The notes: generated by a model not told the origin, from the sequence alone. A stretch of 11,607 nt of DNA from an uncultured Nitrososphaera sp. (GCF_946478925.1 NZ_CAMLDP010000062.1:1-11607), one strand, 5' to 3'. Numbered from the stretch's first letter, positions 1 through 5,848 are shown. Translations and numbers: made by a program.

Positions 1-740
1 TACTTGCCGGCCTGCTGCCTCTTTTCCTTGAACTTTACATCAATGGGCCCTTCCACCTTTGAATGTCCGGTGCCGGTGCCTGAAAGCGAGACGGTGGTGT
101 CGCCACTTCCTCCTGCTGCCGGCGCCTGCGGCGCGGCCATTGCGGGAGTTGCCGCCGGCTTTGGTGCGGCCGACGCTTGCGCCGTTGGTGGAGGCGCAAT
201 CGCGCTCCTCGCCTTGGGGTTCTTGGCAAGCGGCGTGAGCTCTTCGAGCTTCTTTATCGCCTGCTCCAGCGTCAGCTTTTCCACTTTCTGGTACTGGGCA
301 ATCATCTTGTCGCCAATCTTGGTGTTGCGGATTATAGTGTCGATAATCATCTTGGCGTTCTTGTCCGCCGTTGCGCGGTAGTTCTTTATCCAGTAGGGAT
401 CGCCAAAGTATTCAATCTGCCTTATCTGGTAAATGAGGTCGACGACCTCGCCCGTAACAATTTCAACCGTGATATTGAGGTCCGCCGAAAGGTCTTCCCC
501 GGTCATCGGGTCGACACCCTTCTCTGTCCACTTGTAAGTGACGTATATCCTGTCTGCGTGGGTCTGCATGGTAAAACCGGCTGGGCGCAAGTCATTCTGA
601 ATGCTTGCGATGTCGGCCTTGTCGGTAATCTCAACTGGAATCCTGTAAATACCTAGCTTGCTGCCGTGGAGCGGGTAGACGCCCCTCTTGGCAGTCTCTG
701 ACAGCATAGTCCATACTCGGTCCTTGAGCAGGGCGGACAT
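1..740 (-). CDS. Unrecognised conserved-looking archaeal protein, ends at window edge
   Basis: An open frame runs from ATG at 740-738 for 246 codons without a stop. The last two bases of the window on this strand read TA, so the next codon is probably TAA or TAG and the gene almost complete. Residues 1-175 look like an ordered domain with alternating beta segments (IYRIPVEITD, DRIYVTYKW, LNITVEIV) followed by helices around 120-172. Residues 176-215 are an Ala/Pro linker (IAPPPTAQ, AAPQAPAAGG). A short charged tail, VEGPIDVKFKEKRQ, follows. There is no signal peptide, membrane helix or cysteine motif. I do not recognise the family. Unrelated open frames on the opposite strand are shadows: the minus frame has the coherent protein composition and starts 60 bases after the upstream gene on the same strand. 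Confidence 0.8.
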   Translation of the reverse strand, partial: MSALLKDRVWTMLSETAKRGVYPLHGSKLGIYRIPVEITDKADIASIQNDLRPAGFTMQTHADRIYVTYKWTEKGVDPMTGEDLSADLNITVEIVTGEVVDLIYQIRQIEYFGDPYWIKNYRATADKNAKMIIDTIIRNTKIGDKMIAQYQKVEKLTLEQAIKKLEELTPLAKNPKARSAIAPPPTAQASAAPKPAATPAMAAPQAPAAGGSGDTTVSLSGTGTGHSKVEGPIDVKFKEKRQQAGK

Positions 741-770
741 TGATGTCTTAACTAGGATTTTGAATAGCCT

Positions 771-787
771 AAAAGCATTTCGCTTTT
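771..787 (-). terminator. Possible small hairpin terminator after the 107-aa gene
   Basis: AAAAGC and GCTTTT form a perfect 6-bp inverted repeat around a 5-base loop, in the 59-bp gap 13 bases beyond the 107-aa gene's stop. On the minus strand the hairpin ends in TTTT, so it could end that transcript. On the plus strand a T-rich run follows, but no plus gene ends here. It is weak and could be chance in AT-rich spacer; it could also lie in the promoter of the left-edge gene. Confidence 0.25.
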
Positions 788-799
788 CTTTTTTTCTAT

Positions 800-1123
800 C
801 TAGTCAGAGTCGTCCGGGCAGGTCATCTCGCGGATGGCCTTGTAGCGCTTCTCCATCTCCTCGGCTTTTGTCACAACCTGCTCTAGCGAATACTGCGACT
901 TTGGAAAGTACCAGCGTATCCCGACCCTGTGGCCTATTCCATCCATGTCGTATATCATGCCCCTTTCGACTTCAACGCCGTGCTTTTCGTCGATGATGCG
1001 CTCGCGCACTTCAAGGCCTCTCTTTGTCTTGTCCTCCATCACGAAATGCGGCGGCCTGTCGTAGATAAAGTAGAACTGGCCGCGCTTTACCATATCAGAA
1101 GGGTCTATCTGTACGTGTCCCAC
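800..1123 (-). CDS. Unrecognised 107-aa protein next to a sulfurtransferase
   Basis: This short soluble protein starts at GTG (1123-1121) and ends at TAG. The N-terminal half has beta-strand character with aromatics (GQFYFIYDRPPHFVME, residues 15-30). A central segment follows, EVERGMIYDMDGIGHRVGIRW (51-71). The C-terminus is a charged helix (81-99) ending in an acidic TCPDDSD tail with the only cysteine, Cys102. No catalytic motif is evident and I do not recognise the family. It lies 24 bases downstream of the sulfurtransferase on the same strand, so co-transcription is plausible. No Shine-Dalgarno sequence precedes the GTG: the upstream bases are pyrimidine-rich. An ATG at codon 11 is an alternative start, but it would remove apparently structured residues. 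Confidence 0.75.
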   Translation of the reverse strand: MGHVQIDPSDMVKRGQFYFIYDRPPHFVMEDKTKRGLEVRERIIDEKHGVEVERGMIYDMDGIGHRVGIRWYFPKSQYSLEQVVTKAEEMEKRYKAIREMTCPDDSD

Positions 1124-1136
1124 AAAAGAAAGGGAG

Positions 1137-1154
1137 GAAATAAGGGCTTATTTC
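1137..1154. repeat. Perfect 8-bp inverted repeat at the sulfurtransferase stop codon
   Basis: GAAATAAG (1137-1144), two G bases, then CTTATTTC (1147-1154) form an exact inverted repeat. The sulfurtransferase stop codon (1150-1148) lies in its right arm. On the minus strand it sits about 14-31 bases ahead of the GTG of the 107-aa gene, with a pyrimidine-rich stretch between. It could be a terminator hairpin, an operator, or the TATA-like element of a promoter for the 107-aa gene (AAATAAG). Confidence 0.4.
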
Positions 1155-1999
1155 TCTATCGGGTTTCCTATCATGTTGCCCCATTCAGTCCACGAGCCGT
1201 CGTAGTTGCGGACGGACGGGTAGCCAAGCAGGTATTTCAGCACGAACCAGCTGTGCGACGAGCGCTCGCCAATCCTGCAGTAGCACACCACTTCCTTGTC
1301 CGGCGTCACGCCCTTGCCCTCGTACAGCGCCTTTAGTTCCTCCACGCTCTTGAAGGTGCCATCGGTGTCCTTGACTGCCTGAGCCCACGGGATGTTCTTT
1401 GCGCCGGGGATGTGGCCTCCGCGCTGGGCGTGCTCCATCGGGTACTCTGGCGGGGCGGTTATCTCACCCGTGAATTCCTTTGGAGACCTGACGTCGACAA
1501 GGACTATCTCCTGGGCCCTTTCCAGCGCGCGCCTGACGTCGGGCATGAATGCACGGACGCCCTCGTCGGCGGGGTTTGCCATGTACTTGCTTGACGCTGG
1601 CGCCGGCTCGTCCTTTGTGTATTCGCGCTTTTCTAGCTCCCATTTCTTTCTGCCGCCGTTCATTATCTTGATGTTCTTGTGGCCATAGTACTGGAAAACC
1701 CAGAACGCAAATGCCGCAAACCAGTTGTTGAAGTCGCCGTATAGCACAAGTTCGGTGTTGGCAGTCGCGCCAACCCTGCTCATCAATGCCTCGAACTGCT
1801 GCTTGCTGATGATGTCGCGCCTGACAGGATCATTGATGTCGCGCTTCCACCAGACGAGGTGGGCGCCTGGCAGATGCCCCTGCCTGTAGGCGTTTTCCGG
1901 GTCATAGTCGACTTCGAGTATCTTGATGTTCTGGTTCTTTAGGTTGCTTGCAACCCAGTCGGTCTCGGTGAGGACTTCGGGATGAGAATAGCTTGCCAT
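1148..1999 (-). CDS. Tandem-domain thiosulfate sulfurtransferase (rhodanese, CysA/SseA-like)
   Basis: This 283-aa cytosolic enzyme is expected to move sulfane sulfur from thiosulfate or a related donor to cyanide or a thiol acceptor via a cysteine persulfide. It has two rhodanese domains. In the N-terminal one (about 10-125) the active loop reads LYGDFNNWFA (86-95) with no cysteine, so it is structural. The C-terminal one (about 150-280) carries the active loop CRIGERS at 241-247, with Cys241 catalytic. The NNWFA loop, GGRKKWEL (115-122) and YDGSWTEWGN (266-275) recall actinobacterial CysA-type enzymes, from memory. A second cysteine, Cys239, sits two residues before Cys241. It starts at ATG, with an ATTTTAAG box centred about 27 bases upstream, so the mRNA may be leaderless. 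It is divergent from nadK. A 3-mercaptopyruvate substrate is possible. Confidence 0.93.
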   Translation of the reverse strand: MASYSHPEVLTETDWVASNLKNQNIKILEVDYDPENAYRQGHLPGAHLVWWKRDINDPVRRDIISKQQFEALMSRVGATANTELVLYGDFNNWFAAFAFWVFQYYGHKNIKIMNGGRKKWELEKREYTKDEPAPASSKYMANPADEGVRAFMPDVRRALERAQEIVLVDVRSPKEFTGEITAPPEYPMEHAQRGGHIPGAKNIPWAQAVKDTDGTFKSVEELKALYEGKGVTPDKEVVCYCRIGERSSHSWFVLKYLLGYPSVRNYDGSWTEWGNMIGNPIEK

Positions 2000-2022
2000 A
2001 TTTGAGATGCCTTTCAGTTCTA

Positions 2023-2068
2023 CTTAAAATCTTTGGAAGATACGTAGCTACGCAAAACGCATTTTAAG
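2023..2068. promoter_or_regulatory. Divergent promoter region: inverted TATA boxes around a palindrome
   Basis: The 97-base gap between the sulfurtransferase and nadK holds ATTTTAAG on the minus strand (2030-2023) and the identical ATTTTAAG on the plus strand (2061-2068). The first lies 23 bases ahead of the sulfurtransferase ATG, the second 28 bases ahead of the nadK ATG. These are typical archaeal TATA box positions for leaderless or very short-leader transcripts. Between them CGTAGCTACG (2043-2052) is a perfect 10-bp palindrome, a possible operator for both genes. Confidence 0.55.
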
Positions 2069-2096
2069 ACGCCAAGATAGCAATAACAGCAGAGAG

Positions 2097-2909
2097 ATGG
2101 CCAAGGTCCGCGCCGTGGCTATGATAACAAAGAGGAACAACGCCGAAGCCAAGGCGGCTGCTGAAAACATAGCAAGGATGCTCGATTCAAAGGGCGTGTC
2201 AGCGTATGCGATTTCGCCCCTGAAGATTAAAGGCATCGACACTATCGAGCCGGCAGAGGTGAAGGACAGAGCCGACCTCGTGTTTGCCCTGGGCGGGGAC
2301 GGCACCACGCTAAAGGCGTTCCGTAGCATACCCGGCGATGTGCCGCTTCTTTCCATAAACGTCGGCGGCCACAGGGGCATACTGTCCGAAGTCGACACGG
2401 ACAGCATGGAAAGCGCCATCAGAGACATACTTGACGGCAAAGGTTTCTACGATTCAAGGATAAGAATACAGGCGTTTTCAGGCAGGACGGCGTTTCCTCC
2501 GGCGCTCAACGAGATACTGATAACGAGGGCGGACCTTTCCCGCACGCCGACCATTTCCATAAAGCTGATGGGAGACGAAAAGAGCCACAGGATGGACGGC
2601 ATCGTCATTTCGACTCCCACCGGCTCGACCGGCCACAACCTTTCAATCGGCGGGCCGGTCCTGCACGAGGGCATGAGCTGCCTCATCCTCAGCCCAATAG
2701 CTCCGGTAAACAAGATGCCGCAGCTCGTGATACCGATAGAGGAAATAGTGGTGAAGAGCAGCCACAAGTCGCACCTTGTGATAGACGGGCAGGAAAACCA
2801 TATCATAAAGGCAGGGCAGGAGGTGAGGATCGCGCGGTATCCCCACGACGTGCGTTTTCTGCGCCTCAACAAGAAGGGCATGAGGCAGCTTGCAAAACTC
2901 GGGTTCTAG
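2097..2909 (+). CDS. nadK: NAD kinase
   Basis: This 270-aa cytosolic enzyme phosphorylates NAD to NADP with ATP or polyphosphate. Family marks are all visible: the nucleotide-binding GGDGTTLK at 66-73 with Asp68 as the expected catalytic residue, the conserved Asn-Glu pair at 138-139 in LNEIL, DGIVISTPTGSTG at 167-179, and VIDGQ at 228-232. The length is normal for an archaeal or bacterial short NAD kinase. The usual aromatic after TPTGSTG is a His (TGHN), a small departure from the bacterial TAY form. ATG at 2097 has no clear Shine-Dalgarno sequence and lies about 28 bases after a TATA-like box, suggesting a short or absent leader. Its last 20 bases overlap nob1, so the two products are probably made from one mRNA. 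Confidence 0.96.
   Translation: MAKVRAVAMITKRNNAEAKAAAENIARMLDSKGVSAYAISPLKIKGIDTIEPAEVKDRADLVFALGGDGTTLKAFRSIPGDVPLLSINVGGHRGILSEVDTDSMESAIRDILDGKGFYDSRIRIQAFSGRTAFPPALNEILITRADLSRTPTISIKLMGDEKSHRMDGIVISTPTGSTGHNLSIGGPVLHEGMSCLILSPIAPVNKMPQLVIPIEEIVVKSSHKSHLVIDGQENHIIKAGQEVRIARYPHDVRFLRLNKKGMRQLAKLGF
2882..2892 (+). promoter_or_regulatory. Shine-Dalgarno sequence and TTG start of nob1 inside nadK
   Basis: GAGG (2882-2885), four bases, then TTG (2890-2892). An in-frame TGA at 2881-2883 blocks any earlier start. No ATG or GTG precedes the PIN-domain Asp, so TTG decides the start. The site lies within the last 30 bases of nadK, suggesting coupled translation. Confidence 0.65.
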
Positions 2910-3390
2910 AGAAGAGCTTGCGCTTGATGCAAGCGCGTTCTATGCTGGAATCGCGTTTCTGTCCGGCGCAAAATGTGTAACAACAAGCGCCGTCTTTGAC
3001 GAAATAAAGCACGTCAAGGCTGCGGCCCTTGACGCTCTGGTGCACGCAGGAAACCTGCAGGTGCTCGACCCGGACAAAAAAAGCATCGATGCAGTCGCGG
3101 CAGCCGCAAAAAAGACAGGCGATATTACAAAACTTTCAGCCGCCGATGTTTCGATACTGGCACTTGCCCTGGAGCGCAAGGCTACTTTAGCGTCAGACGA
3201 CTATGCGGTTGCAAACGTCGCCGCGACGCTTGGAGTCAAGGTAGTAGCGTCGTCCGGCAAGGGCATCAAAGAGACGCGCAGATACATAACGTACTGCAGC
3301 GCGTGCAGCAAGGCGTTTTCTCCCACAGAACAAGAGTGCCCGCTGTGCGGCAACAAGTTGAAGAGAAGATACAAAAAGATTACCGGATAG
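2890..3390 (+). CDS. nob1: rRNA endonuclease Nob1 (PIN domain plus zinc ribbon)
   Basis: This 166-aa protein matches the archaeal Nob1 plan; Nob1 cuts pre-16S rRNA at the 3' end of the mature small-subunit rRNA (family knowledge). The PIN domain (about 10-125) shows its acidic residues in order: Asp13 in LDASAF, Glu38 in VFDEIKH, Asp86 in AADVSILALAL and Asp103/Asp104 in ASDDYAV. A C-terminal zinc ribbon follows, with Cys136-x2-Cys139 and Cys150-x2-Cys153, and a basic tail KLKRRYKKITG. The start is TTG, overlapping nadK by 20 bases; Asp13 near the N-terminus fits this start. The 3' end overlaps the convergent rhodanese by 11 bases. A generic VapC toxin is unlikely given the zinc ribbon and the absence of an antitoxin gene. 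Confidence 0.9.
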   Translation: MQNSGSREELALDASAFYAGIAFLSGAKCVTTSAVFDEIKHVKAAALDALVHAGNLQVLDPDKKSIDAVAAAAKKTGDITKLSAADVSILALALERKATLASDDYAVANVAATLGVKVVASSGKGIKETRRYITYCSACSKAFSPTEQECPLCGNKLKRRYKKITG

Positions 3391-4150
3391 GGTTTCTGCG
3401 CATAGCCCAGTCGATTATCGAGCCGTCGTACAGCCTGACCTTTTCATAGCCGGCGAGGCGAAACTGCATGTACTTGTGCGACGCCCGCATGCCCGAGTGG
3501 CAATAACATACCACCTCTTTGTCCGGCGTTATCCCCTTACTTTCAAACTCTTTTTTCAGGTCTTCCGGCGAGAGAAACGCAGCGCCGTTTTCGCCTACTC
3601 CCTGCTCCCAGTCATGCAGGACGGAATCCGGCACCCTTGCCTGCATGTGCTCCTGCGGAGTCCTTGCGTCCACCACCACGAACGACGGGTCGCCGGCTTT
3701 TGCCTTGATGGCCTCGGCGTCTATCCTTATCTCCGCCCTCGGCTTTGATGTAAACTGCGCCGGCCTAGGTTGCGCCTCGTCTCTCGTGACAGGCAGGCCG
3801 ATGTGCTTCCACACCGAAAAGCCGGTGTCCAAGAGCGCGACGTCGGGGTGGCCGTGGTACATTATGCTCCAGGCGACCCTTGCCGCTGTCGGGTCATCCT
3901 GCTCGCCGTACACCACCACCTTTTTTGAATCGTCGACGCCGTAACTTCCAAACACTTTTTCTGCCTGCGCGCCTTCTATCACGAGGTTAGCGCCGTTTGG
4001 CGCGACTGTTGTCACCATCTCTATGCCGAGTGAAAGGGCATTTTTGATGTGGCCAAAGCGGTAAGGCGTCTGGCCCCGCGTGTCAAGTATTACTACGTCA
4101 GGGTTGTCGAGGTTGGCTGCAAGCCACTTGCTTTCGACGGTCAGCGTCAC
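3380..4150 (-). CDS. Second rhodanese-family sulfurtransferase
   Basis: This 256-aa protein has two rhodanese domains. The N-terminal one (about 5-120) has VVVYGEQDD (78-86) in the active-loop position, without cysteine. The C-terminal one (about 140-250) carries the active loop CHSGMRAS (217-224), with Cys217 expected to form the persulfide. As in the sulfurtransferase at 1148-1999, an extra cysteine (Cys215) lies two residues before it, and the stretch GITPDKEVVCYC is nearly shared. The two are clear but diverged paralogs, and this one lacks the CRIGERSS loop, so its donor or acceptor may differ. The start is GTG at 4150-4148, about 22 bases after TTATAAAA, so the transcript is probably leaderless. 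Its end overlaps nob1 by 11 bases, tail to tail. Confidence 0.9.
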   Translation of the reverse strand: MTLTVESKWLAANLDNPDVVILDTRGQTPYRFGHIKNALSLGIEMVTTVAPNGANLVIEGAQAEKVFGSYGVDDSKKVVVYGEQDDPTAARVAWSIMYHGHPDVALLDTGFSVWKHIGLPVTRDEAQPRPAQFTSKPRAEIRIDAEAIKAKAGDPSFVVVDARTPQEHMQARVPDSVLHDWEQGVGENGAAFLSPEDLKKEFESKGITPDKEVVCYCHSGMRASHKYMQFRLAGYEKVRLYDGSIIDWAMRRNPIR

Positions 4151-4171
4151 GGGGCAGGGTTTTGCATCTTG

Positions 4172-4180
4172 ATTTTATAA
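4172..4180 (-). promoter_or_regulatory. TATA box of the second rhodanese
   Basis: On the minus strand TTATAAAAT lies about 22-30 bases ahead of the GTG at 4150, next to the XPF stop codon (4184-4182). The spacing fits a transcription start at or near the GTG. Confidence 0.5.
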
Positions 4181-4181
4181 T

Positions 4182-4913
4182 TCATTGGCTTTCTTCTTCA
4201 AAGAGCGTCCTCTGCACCACGCTGTCCGCCTTGGCCGCAGAGTCGAGGATCTTTCTCAGGCGCTGGGCGCGGGCAAGGCCAAAACCGGGAATTGTCGCAA
4301 GTTCCGCCGCCGACGCGTTGAGCGCGCGCTGTGGCGTCTTGAACTTTTCAAGCATCCTTGCGGCAAGCTTGTCTCCCACTCCGGGGACAGATGACAGCAC
4401 GTATAGCTGTTGCAGATAAACCGGGTTTTCCTTGCGGATCTTTTTCAAGAGCGGGCCAGATGCTATTCCGTTCTGCAAGCCCTTTGCGGCAAGCGTGCCG
4501 AGCAGGACGGCTGTATGCTCGGCATCCGGCGCGTGCAACACAGGTATGCGGAACTCTATCGCCACGGTCGCAAGTGCGTCAAATGCAAGCGGCAGACGCT
4601 CTTCCATTTTTTTCCTTTTTTCCTCTTCCTTGACATCTTCAGGGATTTCCGCAAGTCGTGTCAGATCGCCCTGGATTATGACAACCGGCTTTGGATAGTG
4701 CTTTACCAGCTGCGCGCACTGGACGTACAGCCGGCCGTCGTAAATCGAATGAACCAAGTCGTGCACGGTCTTGCGCTCTACTGCAGTGTCCGGAGAAACG
4801 ATGTAATCGCCGACTGTTAGCTGCGCAAAATCGACAACTATGCCGGACTTGCGCAGGATGTCAGGGATGCCGCTAGGGCGCTCCCTTTCGTCGACTACGA
4901 TGCGTGCCGGCAC
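4182..4913 (-). CDS. xpf: XPF/ERCC4-family structure-specific endonuclease
   Basis: This 243-aa nuclease is of the short archaeal XPF type, which cuts 3' flaps and branched DNA in repair, usually as a dimer with PCNA. The ERCC4 nuclease domain (about 4-135) has DERERPSG (8-15), GDYIVS (35-40) and the ERK signature at 46-48 (VERKTVHDLVHSI), with a DGRLYVQ segment after it. The tandem helix-hairpin-helix domain (about 165-225) has hairpins VPGVG (176-180) and IPGFG (208-212). There is no helicase domain, unlike euryarchaeal Hef. The C-terminus QRTLFEEE resembles a PCNA-interacting box but lacks the paired aromatics. The start is GTG, as the ERCC4 domain begins at once. A TATA-like AAATATAG lies about 26 bases upstream, so it may have its own promoter although it follows pfdB by only 50 bases. 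Confidence 0.93.
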   Translation of the reverse strand: MPARIVVDERERPSGIPDILRKSGIVVDFAQLTVGDYIVSPDTAVERKTVHDLVHSIYDGRLYVQCAQLVKHYPKPVVIIQGDLTRLAEIPEDVKEEEKRKKMEERLPLAFDALATVAIEFRIPVLHAPDAEHTAVLLGTLAAKGLQNGIASGPLLKKIRKENPVYLQQLYVLSSVPGVGDKLAARMLEKFKTPQRALNASAAELATIPGFGLARAQRLRKILDSAAKADSVVQRTLFEEESQ

Positions 4914-4937
4914 GAAAATAGGAAATGCCAGTCGGGG

Positions 4938-4948
4938 CTATATTTTTT
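4938..4948 (-). promoter_or_regulatory. TATA box of the XPF gene
   Basis: Minus-strand AAAAAATATAG sits about 25-35 bases ahead of the XPF GTG at 4913, between the pfdB stop (4964) and that start. No Shine-Dalgarno sequence precedes the GTG, which suits a leaderless mRNA. Confidence 0.5.
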
Positions 4949-4963
4949 CTTTCTTTTGCTCAC

Positions 4964-5356
4964 TCATTCAGCCTTTGGCTTTGGACCGGGGCCTGCGGCT
5001 CCGGGGCCACCGCCGCGGATCATCTCGTTTATCTTGGTCTCGACTTCCTTGAGGTTGTCCTTGACGCGCCCTTCCTGCTTTTCAAGCACCTTGACGCGGG
5101 TGGCTGACAGCTCTTTCTTTTCTTCAAGCTCCTTTACCACTTCGTCTTTTTTTGCCTTGACCATCACAGAGCCGGCGGCCTTGTAGACGGCGTCTTCCGG
5201 GCCAGCCTTATTCAGCTCTTCAAGGGCGCGCTCTGTCTCCACCGCCTCGACTTCAAGCTGCTGCTTTTGCATCATTATAGCTTGCAGATTCTGCTGCAGC
5301 TGTTGTAAGCGTGATACTTGCTCTCTAAGCCACGGTGGAAGTTCCTGTTCACTCAT
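4964..5356 (-). CDS. pfdB: Prefoldin beta subunit
   Basis: This 130-aa subunit belongs to the hexameric prefoldin chaperone (two alpha, four beta), which captures unfolded proteins for the thermosome. Two long coiled-coil helices flank a central hairpin: helix 1 about 8-50 (VSRLQQLQQNLQAIMMQKQQ), the beta hairpin region about 55-75 (EDAVYKAAGSVMVKAKKDEV), and helix 2 about 75-113. A Gly/Pro tail, GGGPGAAGPGPKPKAE, ends the protein. The pattern VYKAAGSVMV is typical of the beta rather than the alpha subunit. ATG at 5356 has no clear Shine-Dalgarno sequence. It follows pcc1 by 38 bases, which include an AT-rich element (ATTTTATG), so both read-through from the exosome operon and a local promoter are possible. 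Prefoldin beta is a usual member of this superoperon. Confidence 0.94.
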   Translation of the reverse strand: MSEQELPPWLREQVSRLQQLQQNLQAIMMQKQQLEVEAVETERALEELNKAGPEDAVYKAAGSVMVKAKKDEVVKELEEKKELSATRVKVLEKQEGRVKDNLKEVETKINEMIRGGGPGAAGPGPKPKAE

Positions 5357-5394
5357 GTTGCTATTCGAAAAACGTTAAGCACACCAACATAAAA

Positions 5395-5640
5395 TCATAG
5401 CGTTAGGCACCGGTGCGCCGCATCAACCAAGCGCAGATACGAGTTGACGTTTGCGCGCAGAGACGCAAGGTCGTCCGTTTCGACGGAAAAGGTGAGAGAA
5501 GAGCCGGAAACTTTTATTTCCAGCCTTTCGTTTTTTCCTTGCAGCTTTTTCAGGTCTGGAGCCAGCGCGGAATAAATCGGCCGTGCCTTTGGCCCCTTGA
5601 CCTTTATCCTTATTTCAGCTCTGCAGGCTTTCGAGGTCAA
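5395..5640 (-). CDS. pcc1: KEOPS complex subunit Pcc1
   Basis: This 81-aa protein matches archaeal Pcc1, the small dimerising subunit of the KEOPS complex that makes the N6-threonylcarbamoyladenosine (t6A) modification of tRNA. An N-terminal strand, AEIRIKVKG (8-16), precedes helix 1 with IYSALAPDLKKL (22-33), two strands (ERLEIKVSG, LTFSVETDD) and the C-terminal helix with the family hallmark SLRANVNSYLR (60-70). It begins at TTG (5640-5638), the only possible start after an in-frame stop at 5661-5659, and overlaps rpl37ae by 26 bases. No good Shine-Dalgarno sequence precedes this TTG, so coupled translation from rpl37ae is likely. Its position next to rpl37ae and pfdB is the usual one in the exosome superoperon, which supports the call despite the small size. 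Confidence 0.87.
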   Translation of the reverse strand: MTSKACRAEIRIKVKGPKARPIYSALAPDLKKLQGKNERLEIKVSGSSLTFSVETDDLASLRANVNSYLRLVDAAHRCLTL

Positions 5641-5848
5641 TGTCGTACGCGCCCGACGCTATCTTGAAGCTGCACTTGGGGCATTCCCAGATGCCGGAGG
5701 CGATTCTGCCGAACCTCAGCGACCCGCAGGACGGGCAGCGGCGCTTCTTGTGGAGCGTGCGATAGACCTTGCCGTAGCGCTTGCGGACCGTGGCGCCGAA
5801 CTTGACGCCCTGGCCCTTCAGTGCTGTAGAGCTCTTTTTACGTGCCAT
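5615..5848 (-). CDS. rpl37ae: 50S ribosomal protein L37Ae (eL43)
   Basis: This 77-aa zinc-ribbon protein of the large ribosomal subunit has a basic N-terminus ([20 protein letters not shown]) ending in YGKVYRTLHKKRR. A four-cysteine zinc site follows, Cys38-x2-Cys41 (CPSC) and Cys56-x2-Cys59 (CPKC), and a short tail, KIASGAYDIDLESLQS. The length and motif order are normal. ATG at 5848 has a good Shine-Dalgarno sequence (AAGGAG, eight to ten bases ahead), which lies inside the end of rrp42. It overlaps rrp42 by 11 bases and pcc1 by 26, so it is an internal gene of one operon. Confidence 0.96.
   Translation of the reverse strand: MARKKSSTALKGQGVKFGATVRKRYGKVYRTLHKKRRCPSCGSLRFGRIASGIWECPKCSFKIASGAYDIDLESLQS

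Noticed and set aside
4..656. Plus-strand open frames of 125 and 159 codons at the left end.
   Set aside because: They are antisense to the coherent 246-codon minus-strand frame and have Cys/Ser-rich, non-domain-like translations.
2048..2881. Two antisense open frames of 130 and 144 codons opposite nadK.
   Set aside because: Their composition is Ser/Ala/Leu-rich noise of GC-rich antisense DNA, while nadK motifs are complete.
2890..3390. PIN domain as a VapC-type toxin.
   Set aside because: The C-terminal CxxC/CxxC zinc ribbon and basic tail fit Nob1, and no antitoxin gene is adjacent.
5407..5416. Perfect palindrome GCACCGGTGC.
   Set aside because: It lies in the pcc1 3' coding region with no regulatory context and is expected by chance in GC-rich DNA.
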